A DNA stretch of 64,000 nt, from NCBI GenBank assembly GCA_963705275.1, contig OY970063.1, forward strand, positions 62,001 through 126,000, in the 5' to 3' direction. Made by a program: the position numbers and the translations under genes. This stretch comes from Fen-1135 sp963705275 (lineage in GTDB: Bacteria; Desulfobacterota; Syntrophia; Syntrophales; UBA2185). Under the pieces are notes generated by a model. That model was not told the DNA's origin and ran no database searches. It saw only the letters and a program-made list of their open reading frames with translations. Numbering within the stretch: position 1 is the stretch's first letter; each line of letters begins with the position of its first letter. This document shows positions 9,826-19,930 of this stretch, piece after piece.

Positions 9826-10330
9826 TCCTCCGAATCAGCTGGTTTATAACTACCGCGAGGCTTACGATATCTTTGCCTGCAAAGGGATCCTTTTTAATCA
9901 TGAATCACCTCCTCGCACTAAAGATTCTTTACTCAAAAGATTGTCATGGGGCTTGTAGAATTGCGAAAGGTAGTATGGAAAAGTTGCTCCTGGGAAATAT
10001 TGAAGTAAAGCGTGATTGGGGTGGGCTCCCGAGTATGTGGAAGCAATATGGTTGATGTTGCAACAAGATCAACCCGACGATTACGTCATTGCTACCGGTG
10101 AAACAAATTCATTGAACGATTTTATCGATGTGGTTTTTTCTCATTTAGATCTGGATTGGAAAAAATATGTTGAAAGTAAATTTGAGTTGTGCAGGCCGGC
10201 GGATATTAATATCAGTATGGCAGATCCTTCAAAGGCACGCGAAAAACTCGGGTGGCACGCAAAATATAAGATGAGAGATGTTGCGAAAATGATGTTAGAA
10301 GGCTATCTCGCACGTTCATTGACCAAGTGA
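9818..10330 (+). pseudogene. gmd: GDP-mannose 4,6-dehydratase, C-terminal remnant
   Basis: Only the second half of Gmd is present. From ATG 9818 (overlapping the polymerase stop) comes VYNYREAYDIFACKGILFNH followed by ESP, the Gmd segment after the catalytic Tyr, ending at a stop at 9956-9958. In other frames follow GSMEKLLLGNIEVKRDWG (about 9970-10020) and APEYVEAIWLMLQQDQPDDY, VIATGETNSLNDF, ADPSKAREKLGW to 10330. The N-terminal Rossmann region with GxxGxxG and the catalytic YxxxK are absent, so it cannot work. It also carries frameshifts and an internal deletion. This is a real gene relic, not a simple indel artefact. Confidence 0.75.
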
Positions 10331-10339
10331 TTTTTCTCT

Positions 10340-11461
10340 ATGCGCATTGGCATTAATCTGCTTTATCTCATACCTGGCGTTGTGGGCGGCACAGAAACTT
10401 ATGCAGCTGGCTTGCTCTCTGGATTGTCTCAGATAGATAATGAAAATAAGTTCTTCATCTTTGTAAATAAAAATGCTGCTGACTGGCCAATTCCGGAAAA
10501 TGAAAATTTTGTTAGGGTCATCTGTCCCGTGAAAGGTCCAATAAGGTACCGCCGTTATTTTTTCGAACAATATCGGTTGCCGAAGCTCTTAAGCCAATAC
10601 AAGATCGATTTGGTTCATTCCCTTGGTTATGTTTGTCCATTAAGAAGTCCGTGCCCATCTGTGGTAACAATTCCCGACCTGAACTACATTGATATTGCAT
10701 ACTCGATTGGGGTTGGCAGAAGAGTTATGCTGAGATTTTTTTCAACGCAAGCTGCAAAGAGAGCTAATCACGTCATTACAATATCAAATTTTTCCAAGGA
10801 AAGATTCTGCCGCATTCTAAAGCTGCCTGCGGAAAAGATTACAGTTACCCTAGTAGCGACAAAAATGAAGGATGAAATCAATCCCTCAATCAAGGAGAAT
10901 GAGTTACTAACACATTATGGTATCAAAGAACCGTACATCGTCGCATTCGGTGGTGGTGCAATTCATAAAAACATCCCACGCCTGATTCAGGCATTTGTGT
11001 CTTTGAAGGACTCGTTACCTCACAATCTTGTTTTGATTGGCCACCTTCCCCCGAATATTGATTTACCGGCGGTGTTAAATGATCATGCTCTCAATAACCG
11101 GCTTATCGCAACAGGATACGTGCCCGACAGTCACATTGATCCTTTGCTAAATCGTGCAGATTTGTTTGTACTTCCGTCTTTATATGAAGGTTTTGGTATT
11201 CCCTTGTTGGAAGCTCAAAAGGCCGGTGTCGCGGTAGCTTGTTCAACGGCAGGATCATTACCGGAAGTGGCCGGGGAAAGCGTTATTTTCTTTGATCCAT
11301 ATTCAGTTGATTCCATCGCTCAGACTATTTATAAGTGTCTTTCAGATAATAACCTGTGTGCAGAATTACGTCATTTGGGCCAGGACAATTTGAAAAGATT
11401 TTCTTGGGAAAAAACCGCATCGGAAACAATGGACGTCTATAGAAGCGTTCTAAAGAGATAA
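10340..11461 (+). CDS. Family 4 glycosyltransferase
   Basis: Intact 373-aa GT-B retaining glycosyltransferase, expected at the cytoplasmic face of the membrane. MRIGINLLYLIPGVVGGTET opens the N-terminal domain (GGTET, acceptor-side loop). The C-terminal domain has VAFGGGAIHKNIPRLIQAF (the nucleotide-sugar-binding GxxxxxKN pattern), LIATGYVPDSHIDPLLNRAD, and LYEGFGIPLLEAQKAGV with the EX7E motif typical of GT4, then GSLPEVAGES. Sugar specificity cannot be read; mannosyl or rhamnosyl transferases are common in this group. AT content is higher than in the upstream wzx/GT2 genes. Confidence 0.85.
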   Translation: MRIGINLLYLIPGVVGGTETYAAGLLSGLSQIDNENKFFIFVNKNAADWPIPENENFVRVICPVKGPIRYRRYFFEQYRLPKLLSQYKIDLVHSLGYVCPLRSPCPSVVTIPDLNYIDIAYSIGVGRRVMLRFFSTQAAKRANHVITISNFSKERFCRILKLPAEKITVTLVATKMKDEINPSIKENELLTHYGIKEPYIVAFGGGAIHKNIPRLIQAFVSLKDSLPHNLVLIGHLPPNIDLPAVLNDHALNNRLIATGYVPDSHIDPLLNRADLFVLPSLYEGFGIPLLEAQKAGVAVACSTAGSLPEVAGESVIFFDPYSVDSIAQTIYKCLSDNNLCAELRHLGQDNLKRFSWEKTASETMDVYRSVLKR

Positions 11462-11556
11462 TAGCTCTGATTCTGCGTAGCCCAGCTATTTGTCCTGCCA
11501 ATCCCACGTCTGTTTTGAGACGTTTGAATTTTTGGATTTGAAATGACATATGCACC

Positions 11557-11691
11557 AGAGAACCGGCTGAAGTAGTATATGACGTCATAGACAAAGTCAT
11601 CAAGACGTCAGGCCTTAACATTATCGGGATTACAGATTCTGATGATCTGTATATTGATGAACTAATTTTGCTATCAGATACCTCGGCATAA
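11557..11691 (+). pseudogene. Short coding remnant, C-terminal end of an unknown gene
   Basis: The 11462-11706 gap has no complete gene. Frame 1 is open from 11542 and reads REPAEVVYDVIDKVIKTSGL then NIIGITDSDDLYIDELILL up to a TAA at 11689-11691. Composition is protein-like and acidic, but there is no start codon or ribosome site. It looks like the 3' tail of a deleted gene. No family is recognised. Confidence 0.3.
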
Positions 11692-11706
11692 AGAAGGAGA
11701 TTGGAT

Positions 11707-12788
11707 ATGAAGTCGGTTCTTGTTACCGGTTCTGCAGGACTAATTGGTTCTGAGGCATGTATTTTTTTTGGAGAAAGAGGGTTTAAAGTTTATGGCATTG
11801 ACAATAATGAACGTGCGGTATTTTTTGGGCCTAGGGAGACACTCGGTGGAATAATGAAAGGCTTGAGCGTACATTATCGAATTATGTTTTGTATCCGGTA
11901 GATATTAGAGATAGACGGGTAATTCTTGATCTAGTAGCGCATATTCGGCCAGATGTAATCATTCATGCCGCCGCACAGCCATCACATGATAAAGCTGCAT
12001 CGATTCCGTTTGATGATTTTGATATAAATGCCGTAGGCACACTGAATCTTCTCGAAGCTGCACGTCATTATTGTTGCGAATCGCCCTTTGTGCATATGTC
12101 AACTAATAAGGTGTACGGTGACGCCCCCAACAGTATTCTTTTGAACGAACTGGAAACACGGTGGGATTATGCGGATCCGCAATTTGCTGAAGGGATTCCC
12201 GAATCTTTTACAATTGATCAATCAAAACATTCCTTGTTCGGTGTTTCAAAACTTGCTTCAGATGTCATGGTTCAGGAATATGGACGCTATTTCAACATGC
12301 CGACTTGCTGCCTACGAGGGGGATGTCTTACAGGGCCGAACCACAGTGGTGTGGAATTACATGGCTTTGTGAGCTACCTCATTAAATGCAACATAGAGGA
12401 AAAACAATACACAATTTATGGATACAAAGGTAAGCAGGTACGTGATAACATCCATTCTTTTGACGTCAGCCAATTTATATGGGAGTTCATACAATCGCCC
12501 CGTTGCGCTGAAGTGTATAATATTGGCGGCGGTAAAGAAAACAGTTGCTCAATTCTGGAAGCCTTTAAACTCGTTGAGAGTATAACGGGAAATGAGATGC
12601 GCTATTCCTACACCGAAAAAAACCGCGAAGGTGATCACATCTGCTATTATAGTAACCTTGCTAAAATGAAGACTCAATATCCGCGATGGAATATAACAAA
12701 GTCATTGAAAGATATTTTCCAGGAGTGTGTTGATAATTGGGAAAAGCGTTTGGCGGGTAATTCGTTGCAAGGCAAGGGCAATTCATGA
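11707..12788 (+). pseudogene. NAD-dependent sugar epimerase (CDP-paratose 2-epimerase-like), one frameshift
   Basis: Extended SDR enzyme. ATG 11707 follows AAGAAGGAGA. The N-terminus has SVLVTGSAGLIGSEA (GxxGxxG) and YGIDNNERAVFFGP, as in CDP-tyvelose/paratose epimerases. A base is missing at about 11833-11834, after which frame 0 reads GDTRWNNERLERTLSNY and YPVDIRDR. Later motifs are IIHAAAQPSHDKAA, DINAVGTLNLLEA, HMSTNKVYGDAPN, DQSKHSLFGVSKLA (with SxxK in place of YxxxK), RGGCLTGPNHSGVELHGF and VYNIGGG. Repaired length ~360 aa. The substrate could be CDP-paratose or a related nucleotide sugar. Its stop overlaps the next start (ATGA). Confidence 0.75.
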
Positions 12789-14007
12789 AGACGCGTCTGG
12801 TTTATGTCTGCAGTAACGTTGAAGTAGCGTATTTCAATTATGTTCAAAAATGTGTGCGATTTGAAGGCGTGGAGGTAGTTCCTGTTTCGCATATACCGGA
12901 GTTTTTGTATCGGGAAGCCATGAAAACGCATGGAATACGTCGTATCATCATGCGTATTCGTATGTATCTTCTCTATACGGCAAAGCTTGCTTGGCAAGTT
13001 CTATTTGCGCCAAAGGGCAGTATATTCCTGGTCACCTCCAACACGTTTTATGCACATTGTGTACTGAATTTCTATCAAGAATTTCAAAGTGCAAGGTAAT
13101 TCATGTTCTTTTTGATCTTTATCCAGATGTGTTGGAAATTGCTGACAAGATTCGCGTTAATGGATTCATATCACGATTAATCGGCGGTATTATTAGAATG
13201 ACCCAGAAAAGATGTTATGGAACGATCTATCTTGGCGATCTGCTCATGCGCCACGCAGAACGCCGATGGGGTAGATCGCGGAATAGCGTAAATATAGATA
13301 TCACAACAGATGAGAATCTTTTCCCTGAAAGTTTGCCTTCCCCGCCTCAAGTTCCATTATCCATTCATTATGGCGGACAGTTGAGTTATATGCACGAAGT
13401 GGAATCAATTACAGAGTCGATCAGGCGGGTTTTATCTAATCCTGCCAATGACTCGGCGCATATCCGTTTCCATTTTAACGTTGGGGGGGGGCAGGCGGAA
13501 ATCTTGTCTGAAGCGATGAAAGGTTTTCCCATAGAAATTCATGGGGCAGTGAGGAGTGATATATGGAGAAAGGGGTTAAGCGATTTTCACATCGGTCTTG
13601 TATCGCTGTCTCCAGGTGGTGCAACTGTATGCCTTCCCTCAAAGACCTACGCAATGATGGCTGGAGGCCTTGCAATTATTGCCATCTGCCCTGTATGGAG
13701 CGATCTGGCAGAATTAATTATGAAGAACGATATTGGATGGGTAATTAACAACTCGTCTTTCGAATCGTATGATGACTCAGTCGATGATTGTTTTGGAAAT
13801 TATCGTAATAAACGGGATCTGGAAAGCATTACACAAGATTTTACAGAATTAGTTTCTCGACTTATTGCGAATCCGTCCGAGGTCATACAAAAAAGGCAAA
13901 ATGCTTTTAATACGGCGCGGACGGCTCTGGGCTATCGGAAGATGTCTGAAAAATGGATGGACTATCTCAGGCCGTTATTATCTGATGAAAGCTTCTCACC
14001 TTCTTAA
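12785..14007 (+). pseudogene. GT4-like glycosyltransferase, one frameshift
   Basis: The N-terminal fragment (12785 to about 13090) starts MKTRLVYVCSNVEVAYFNYV and runs to FLVTSNTFYAHCVLNF. A missing base at about 13085-13097 shifts to frame 1, which continues KCKVIHVLFDLYPDVLE, YGTIYLGDLLMRHAERRWG, LSIHYGGQLSYMHE, FHIGLVSLSPGGATVCLPSK and TYAMMAGGLAIIAICP. That order (donor-site region, then SKTY-MAGG) matches GT4 enzymes of the WbuB/WbwZ kind. Repaired length is ~405 aa. There is a run of seven G at about 13486-13492 within the frame. The acceptor is unknown. Confidence 0.65.
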
Positions 14008-14244
14008 ATTTCTTAACTTGTCGTATGACCTTCGCACCACTCATCCGAAGGAAGATGTGAAAACCTTTTTGAGCCAAGTTAGACCCGGAAGCAAGGTCTT
14101 AGGCGGTTGCTACTGCTTGCAGGTAAATCTGTCGCCCGTGTGATGGAAATAATTGACGAGCTTATGAGGTCGAGAACTTGAACTGCAATCATCGGGCCGC
14201 CGAGTTTATGAGTTTACTGCAAGGATTATAGCTACCGAACATTC
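14008..14244 (+). other. Intergenic remnant without an intact gene
   Basis: Two protein-like pieces in different frames, DVKTFLSQVRPGSKV (about 14055-14100) and LAGKSVARVMEIIDELMRS (about 14117-14175), hint at another eroded gene. No start codon, RNA structure or promoter stands out. Confidence 0.25.
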
Positions 14245-14835
14245 ATGATGATCGATAAGATACAGCCTGATGATGTTGAACAGGTTGCAGCACTCCATCA
14301 ACACTATATGAGCAGAGGATTTCTCCCAACGCTGGGAATTGGCTTTCTGAAGAAGCTTTATGCCGGGATGGTCACCTCGGATAATGCCTTCTGTATCGTT
14401 GCCCGCGATGCCGGAGGGGTTGTGGGATTTGTGTCGGGCGCAAAGCATGTGGCTGGATTTTACAAGGAATTCGTATTGAATAATTTTTTCAGCATTGGCC
14501 ACATCCTGCTCCCGAAAATCTTTAACCTGAAAACGATGAAAAAGGTTGTTGAAACTCTTTTTTATCCTCTGAAGAAGGAAGCGAGTCTTCCCGACGCAGA
14601 GTTACTCAGCATTATCGTTGAGGAGAGCTGCAGGGCGAAGGGTGTCAGCCAGGAATTGTTCAACGGCCTCGTTCATGAATTTACATCGCGGCATATTGAC
14701 AGGTTTAAGGTTGTTGTAGGTGCTGATCTTGCCATCGCTTGCCGCTTCTATGAAAAAATGGGCGGTGTTCTGTATTCCGAAACAGAGGTGCATCAGGCCA
14801 TGAAATCGCGTGTTTACGTTTGGGGAATGAAATAG
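14245..14835 (+). CDS. GNAT family N-acetyltransferase
   Basis: Intact 196-aa acyl-CoA-dependent N-acyltransferase. The GNAT core is recognisable: MMIDKIQPDDVEQVAALHQH at the start, VARDAGGVVGFVSGAKHV (strand 4 region), LLSIIVEESCRAKGVSQELF (the acyl-CoA loop, a degenerate R/QxxGxG/A) and ACRFYEKMGGVLYSE near the end. It precedes a LegC-type aminotransferase by two bases, and a dehydratase and phosphoglycosyl transferase follow, so acetylation of a 4-amino-6-deoxy UDP-HexNAc (as in legionaminate or diNAcBac pathways) is the likely job. This is inferred from neighbours. Confidence 0.8.
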   Translation: MMIDKIQPDDVEQVAALHQHYMSRGFLPTLGIGFLKKLYAGMVTSDNAFCIVARDAGGVVGFVSGAKHVAGFYKEFVLNNFFSIGHILLPKIFNLKTMKKVVETLFYPLKKEASLPDAELLSIIVEESCRAKGVSQELFNGLVHEFTSRHIDRFKVVVGADLAIACRFYEKMGGVLYSETEVHQAMKSRVYVWGMK

Positions 14836-14837
14836 AT

Positions 14838-16001
14838 ATGTCTGATTTAGCGATTGATATATTGCATACTATCAAGAAGGTTATAGCCCGTGACGCTGCC
14901 TTTACGCCGCTGCACATCCCCATCTTCAAGGGAAATGAAAAGCTCTATCTCGCGGAATGCGTAGATAGTAACTTTGTATCGTACATTGGGGAATTTGTGG
15001 ACCGTTTTGAAGGACTGATTGCAGCGTTTACCGGAGTAAAAAGGGCGGTGCTGTGTGTCAACGGGACGGCTGCCCTGCACATCTGCCTGAAGATGAGCGG
15101 TGTGGAACGGGATGATGAAGTCCTGGTCCCGGCCCTTACCTTTGTGGCCACGGCAAACGCGGTCAGCTACTGCGGCGCCGTGCCTCATTTCGTCGATATC
15201 GAGGAAAGGACGTTAGGGGTCGATCCGGTGAAGATAGCTGAATACCTGAGAGAAATGGCAGAAATGCGTGATGGCGTCTGTTTCAATAGTATAACAGGGC
15301 GGCAGATCAGGGCGATTCTACCGATGCACACCTTCGGCCATCCAGTGGATATGGATGCAGTCAATGATGTCTGCGTAGAGTATCATCTGCCGGTGATAGA
15401 AGATGCCGCTGAATCGTTGGGTTCCTACTACAAGGGGATGCATACAGGGGGTATCGGTCAGTTGGGGGTTTTGAGCTTCAACGGAAATAAGATTATCACG
15501 ACCGGAGGCGGTGGAGCGGTGCTCACAAATGATGAAGATACGGCAAAGCAGCTCAAACATGTGACCACAACGGCAAAGGTCCCTCACCCATGGGAGCTTT
15601 ATCATGACATGATCGGATACAACTATCGCATGCCCGCTCTCAACGCAGCGCTCGGGTGCGCGCAGATGGAAAAGCTACCTGAATTTCTTGAGAAGAAAAG
15701 GATGCTTGCGGAGCGCTACGCGGCGGCGTTCGCGGATGCCAAAGGCGTCCGGTTTTTTACCGAACCGCCTTTCGCCAAGAGCAATTACTGGCTCAACACG
15801 CTCATTCTCGACAGAAAATATGCGAAGCAAAGAGATGAAATCATGAGAATGACCAACAGCAACGGTGTCACAACGCGCCCCGCCTGGACATTGATGCACA
15901 AGCTTCCAATGTACAAAGACTGCCCCCGGATGAACCTTGACGGCGCGGAAGATATGGCGAGAAGGATCATCAATATGCCGAGCAGCGCGGATCTTATTTA
16001 G
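14838..16001 (+). CDS. LegC-like PLP-dependent sugar aminotransferase (DegT/DnrJ/EryC1/StrS)
   Basis: Intact, 387 aa from ATG 14838, the first Met after the GNAT stop. It transfers an amino group to the C4 ketone of a 4-keto-6-deoxy nucleotide sugar. HIPIFKGNEKLYLAECVDSN then FVSYIGEFVDRFE is the signature of the LegC subgroup. Cofactor site: VNGTAALHICLK, PALTFVATANAVSY, IEDAAESLGSYYKG, and LSFNGNKIITTGGGGAV with the Schiff-base Lys in FNGNK. Substrate loop: YNYRMPALNAALG. With the GNAT upstream and the dehydratase and PGT downstream it makes a UDP-diNAcBac-type set. Frame and length are normal, in contrast to its neighbours. Confidence 0.88.
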   Translation: MSDLAIDILHTIKKVIARDAAFTPLHIPIFKGNEKLYLAECVDSNFVSYIGEFVDRFEGLIAAFTGVKRAVLCVNGTAALHICLKMSGVERDDEVLVPALTFVATANAVSYCGAVPHFVDIEERTLGVDPVKIAEYLREMAEMRDGVCFNSITGRQIRAILPMHTFGHPVDMDAVNDVCVEYHLPVIEDAAESLGSYYKGMHTGGIGQLGVLSFNGNKIITTGGGGAVLTNDEDTAKQLKHVTTTAKVPHPWELYHDMIGYNYRMPALNAALGCAQMEKLPEFLEKKRMLAERYAAAFADAKGVRFFTEPPFAKSNYWLNTLILDRKYAKQRDEIMRMTNSNGVTTRPAWTLMHKLPMYKDCPRMNLDGAEDMARRIINMPSSADLI

Positions 16002-16005
16002 TCAG

Positions 16006-16697
16006 ATGATGAAAAGACTCTTTGACCTTCTCATTGCCGTCCCCGCCTTTCTGATTCTCCTCCCCTTCGGCCTTATGATTGCCGTGATCCTGAGGCTAAC
16101 CGGCGAGGGGTATATTTTTTTTATCCAGCAGCGTGTGGGGATGGGCAACTCTCGTTTTGGTTTACTTAAATTTGCAACCATGCTGAAGGACAGCCCCAAG
16201 ACCGGGACTATTACCGCGAAAAATGATCCCCGTATTCTGCCTGTGGGGCGCTATCTGCGCATCACAAAAATTAATGAGCTGCCGCAAATCCTCAATGTGA
16301 TCAAGGGGGATATGTCTATCGTCGGACCACGCCCTTTGGTGGAAGAGGAGTTTGTTCTTTATCCTGACAACATGAAGGAACGTAATCCTGAAGATGAAAC
16401 CCGGACTGACGGGGATGGGAAGCATTATTCTGCGCAATGAAGAAGACATACTGTATGAATCCGAAAAAGGGAAAGTGCGCTGTTATGCGAGAAGATATAT
16501 TACCCCTGAAGGGCGCTCTGGAGAAGTGGTATTTTGAGCATCGGAGTTTCTGGCTGGATCTGAAGATCGTCGCAGCAACGGCAGTATTGATTCTTCTCCC
16601 GAGAACAACTTTCTACCTTAGATGGTTTCAAATTGAGCCGTTACTGAGAGCTTCGTCTCTGTGTCATTATTATGGGTTTGTGCCATTGAGTACATGA
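16006..16697 (+). pseudogene. PglC-like phosphoglycosyl transferase, two frameshifts
   Basis: Small monotopic phosphoglycosyl transferase that moves a phospho-sugar to polyprenyl phosphate and starts glycan assembly. MKRLFDLLIAVPAFLILLPF is the re-entrant membrane helix, then RVGMGNSRFGLLKFATM, ARND-like AKNDPRILPVGRYLR, NELPQILNVIKGDMSIVGPR. One extra base near 16385 shifts frame 1 to 2 (LKMKPGLTGMGSIILRNEED), and one extra near 16485 shifts 2 to 0 (REDILPLKGALEKWYFEHRS). The C-terminal segment with a hydrophobic stretch IVAATAVLILLP is usual in this subfamily. ATG 16006 or 16009 can start. Repaired length ~230 aa. Confidence 0.75.
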
Positions 16698-16716
16698 TGA
16701 TTTTCGAGAATGATTA

Positions 16717-17920
16717 ATGATGCATGAGGAATTGTTAGCCAGGATACTGCGGCGAACTGAATCGATGTTTGCTGATGATATGGCTGATCATCGGGTTCAA
16801 ATACGAGAACGTGTATGCGGGAGCCGGGTGCTCGTGATCGGCGCGGCGGGATCCATCGGAAGCGCCTTTGTCAGGCAGTTGCTACCCTACCATCCCACCG
16901 GTTTGCATTTGGTGGATATCAGCGAAAACAATCTCGTGGAGGTGGTCAGGGATCTCCGGTCGTCACAGGTTAAGTTACCTGACGACTTCAAAACATTTGC
17001 CGTTGCCATCGGTACCCGGGAATTTGACCGAATGATCCAGTCGGAGACAGGATTATGACTATGTGGTGAATTTATCGGCAATGAAACATGTCCGATCGGA
17101 GCGTGACCCCTTCAGCCTCATGAGGATGTTTCATACGAATGTTCATGCAGTTAAAAGCCTGCTGGATCAATTGGTCGGTACATCTATGAAGAAACTTTTC
17201 TCTGTGTCTTCCGACAAGGCAGCGAATCCGGCGAACGTTATGGGTGCTACAAAGATTTTTATGGAACGAGTTCTATTGGCATATTCCGACAGCATTACTT
17301 TTTCGACGGCCCGGTTCGCAAATGTGGCCTTTTCGGACGGGAGCCTGCTTTACGGTTTCTTACATCGATTGGCTAAGAAGCAGCCCTATTTCTGCGCCCT
17401 ATGATGTTAAGCGTTATTTCATTTCCCATGAAGAGGCAGGTCAGCTATGTCTCCTGTCCTGTTTCTTAGGTGAGAATCGGGATATCTATTTTCCTGAACT
17501 TGACGAACAGGCTGATTTACTGACGTTCTCAGAAATAGCGGTCATCGTGCTGGCCGCCAATGGATACGTGCCGGATTTGTGTTCTTCGGAGGATGACGCA
17601 AAAGAGAAGGCTGCACGACTGCGAACTGGTGATAAAACCTGGCCCTGTTATTTTTTTGAAAGTGATACTACCGGGGAAAAACCCTTTGAAGAATTTTACA
17701 CTGAAAACGACCGGGTAGATTTTGGCCGTTACCGCAATATTGGGATCATCAGTCAGCCGCCGTGGCAAATCGGGATAGCATCTATAAGGCTCTGGCGGCC
17801 TTTGAGAAGATCAGAAAGATGGAGCGATGGAGAAAAGAGGACATGGTGGAAGCGATACGGATAATCGTTCCTGAGTTGTCCCACGAAGAAAAATACAAGA
17901 ACCTCGATCAGAAAATGTAA
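16717..17920 (+). pseudogene. CapD/PglF-like UDP-HexNAc 4,6-dehydratase, three frameshifts
   Basis: Second FlaA1/PglF-type dehydratase, distinct from the one at 1849. Frame 1 gives VCGSRVLVIGAAGSIGSAFV (GxxGxxG). One extra base at about 17049 leads to frame 2: DYVVNLSAMKHVRSERDPFS, SVSSDKAANPANVMGATK (MxxxK catalytic pair). One extra near 17385 leads to frame 0: SAPYDVKRYFISHEEAGQLC. A loss near 17757 leads to frame 2: ANRDSIYKALAAFEKIRKME to the stop at 17918. Repaired length ~400 aa. It should supply the 4-keto sugar to the LegC-like aminotransferase. There are no nonsense mutations other than frameshift-derived ones. Confidence 0.72.
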
Positions 17921-17923
17921 ATT

Positions 17924-19294
17924 ATGCCGCTTTATCTTCCCAAAAAACAGCTTACGATTTTAGGAGGCGATTTTATCTTAATCATCGCCTCTTTTTATCT
18001 TGGCCCGGTCCTGTATTTCGGCGTTACGCTGGATATAGATGTTATCTTTACGCCTTACGATGTGGCCTCCGTGCTTACGTATCTTCTGGTCTTCTATATT
18101 TTTGACTTCTATAACCTGGATGAACCATTAAACACCGGCTACGTCCTGCGCTTTGCGGCGGCATTGATCATAGCCAACGTCTTCATCGGGGCCACCTCGT
18201 ATCTTATCCGCATCCCGTTGTTTAGCGGAACGATTTTTCTCTTAAACAGCTTATTGATCCTGTGTTTCTGCCTTGGCTGGCGTCTGGTTTTTCACCGATG
18301 GCTCAAATACCAGCGACGGACCCTGGCGGGTGATCATAGTGGGCTCCGGTCGTGCCGGTCGTGCTACGGGCCAAGCCCTATCGGGAAATCAGGATTATGA
18401 GATCGTGGGTTTCCTGGACGATGATGACAAGAAAGTGGGTATGAAGATTGGTGCCAATTCAGTCATGGGCGGCACCTCAAATCTATTGAAGTTCCTGGAT
18501 GAGAAAGCAAATAGACAAGGTCATTGTAGCCATAACTCACGGCATTCGTCCGGAAGTATATGCACGTCTGGTGGAGACCAAGATGCGGGGTGTCGTTATT
18601 TACGATATGGCGTCCTTCTATGAAAAAGTGCTGGGAAAGATTCCGGTCACTCATGTCAGTGACCTGTGGCTTGTTTACACGCCGATATCAGGTGTAAAAC
18701 GAAATATTTATAATTATAAGGTCAAGACGGATCTGCGATATTTGCCTGTCCCTGGTCGGACTGTTGCTGACCCTGCCAATAGCTGCATTTATTGCACTGG
18801 CCATTAAACTGGATTCTCCCGGTCCGTTGTTTTATATCCAACGGCGCATCGGTTGGAATGAAAAAGCCTTTGATCTGGTAAAATTCCGGTCGATGAAGAA
18901 TGGTGCGGATACAGAAAGAGGCTTTGCCGGGCAGCGATGTGATCCGCGCATCACCCGGGTTGGTCGGGTAATCCGACTGTTCCGGTTGGATGAGATTCCC
19001 CAGTTATGGAACGTGCTCAAAGGAGATATGAGCTTTATTGGTCCCCGTGCATTAATGGCGGAAGAGGTTCATGCCTTTATTTCACGGATCCCGTATTTTG
19101 GCCTCCGCCATAGCATCCGACCGGGGATTACCGGGTGGGCACAGATCAACTATCCCCACGGCGCTACGGAAAATGATGCCCTCGAGAAATTGCAGTACGA
19201 CCTTTTCTATATCAAGAACCTGTCGCCGCTGCTGGATCTCCATATTTTTTTGAGGACCTTCTATATTGTACTGTCCGGCAAAGGCGCCCGATAG
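17924..19294 (+). pseudogene. WbaP/CpsE-type polyprenyl glycosylphosphotransferase, three frameshifts
   Basis: Large phosphoglycosyl transferase (~455 aa repaired). Fragment 1 (frame 2) carries four membrane helices and FYNLDEPLNTGYVLRF. Fragment 2 (frame 0, from about 18315) has WRVIIVGSGRAGRATGQAL and GFLDDDDKKVG, a CoA-binding-like Rossmann domain. Fragment 3 (frame 1, from about 18500) has IDKVIVAITHGIRPEV. Fragment 4 (frame 2, from 18737) has DICLSLVGLLLTLPIAAF, the re-entrant helix, then GPLFYIQRRIGWNEKAF, VKFRSMKNGAD, FRLDEIPQLWNVLKGDMSF and RPGITGWAQINY. Each shift is one extra base; that at 18736 can be placed exactly. It follows the dehydratase by three bases. Confidence 0.8.
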
Positions 19295-19381
19295 TAAGAA
19301 TTGGATCAGAAGGCATTTTTGCTTTAGAAAAGAGTTTCTATATTCACTATTGTGTTAACGTATTTAAGCAAGGAGGAGAAA

Positions 19382-19927
19382 ATGGTTACACCTCGCGTTA
19401 TTCTTATGAAAAAACGGCTCACTTTTTTCGCGGTTATACTGCTTTTGGTCAGTTTTAGTCCAAACGTTTTTGCTGTAGATTCAGACGTGACACGGCTGAC
19501 CCTGACTGGCATTCAAGGGGTCTATGTCATTGTGGAGGAAATGCAGCCCAATATTCAGAAGCATGCGGTGAAACTGGGACTGACAAAAGAACAATTGAAA
19601 AATGATATTGAACTTCGATTAAATGAAATGAGGATAAAGGCGCTTTCGAGGGATGAATGGATGAAGACGTCGGGGAAGCCAGTTTTGTACGTATCCGTCA
19701 ACACCCACGAGGCGGAAAGATACTGGTATGCATATGATATTAAGATCGAACTCCAACAGGTCGTTAAAATGGAAGCCAACCCTAAGGTCAATGCCATGGC
19801 AGCCACTTGGTCTCTAAACATGACGGGCATGGCGAATATAGGGTCGCTGAATATAATAAAGGGTGACATGGACGTGCTACTGGGAAGATTTCAGCAGGCT
19901 TATTGGGCGGTGAATAGGAAAAGGTAA
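19382..19927 (+). CDS. Secreted protein of unknown function
   Basis: ATG 19382 has an excellent ribosome site (AAGGAGGAG). The product is 181 aa with a signal peptide: basic start, then RLTFFAVILLLVSFSPNVFA with cleavage expected after VFA. The mature part is mixed alpha/beta: LTGIQGVYVIVEEMQPNIQK, LTKEQLKNDIELRLNEMRI, and ELQQVVKMEANPKVNAMAAT then WSLNMTGMANIG. No catalytic motif is recognised. It sits between the sugar transferase locus and the export genes, so a periplasmic accessory role is possible but unproven. The frame is intact. Confidence 0.7.
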   Translation: MVTPRVILMKKRLTFFAVILLLVSFSPNVFAVDSDVTRLTLTGIQGVYVIVEEMQPNIQKHAVKLGLTKEQLKNDIELRLNEMRIKALSRDEWMKTSGKPVLYVSVNTHEAERYWYAYDIKIELQQVVKMEANPKVNAMAATWSLNMTGMANIGSLNIIKGDMDVLLGRFQQAYWAVNRKR

Positions 19928-19930
19928 GAG

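Noticed and set aside
1849..19294. Programmed ribosomal frameshifting
   Set aside because: Shift sites share no slippery heptamer or following structure, occur up to three times per gene and hit unrelated families.
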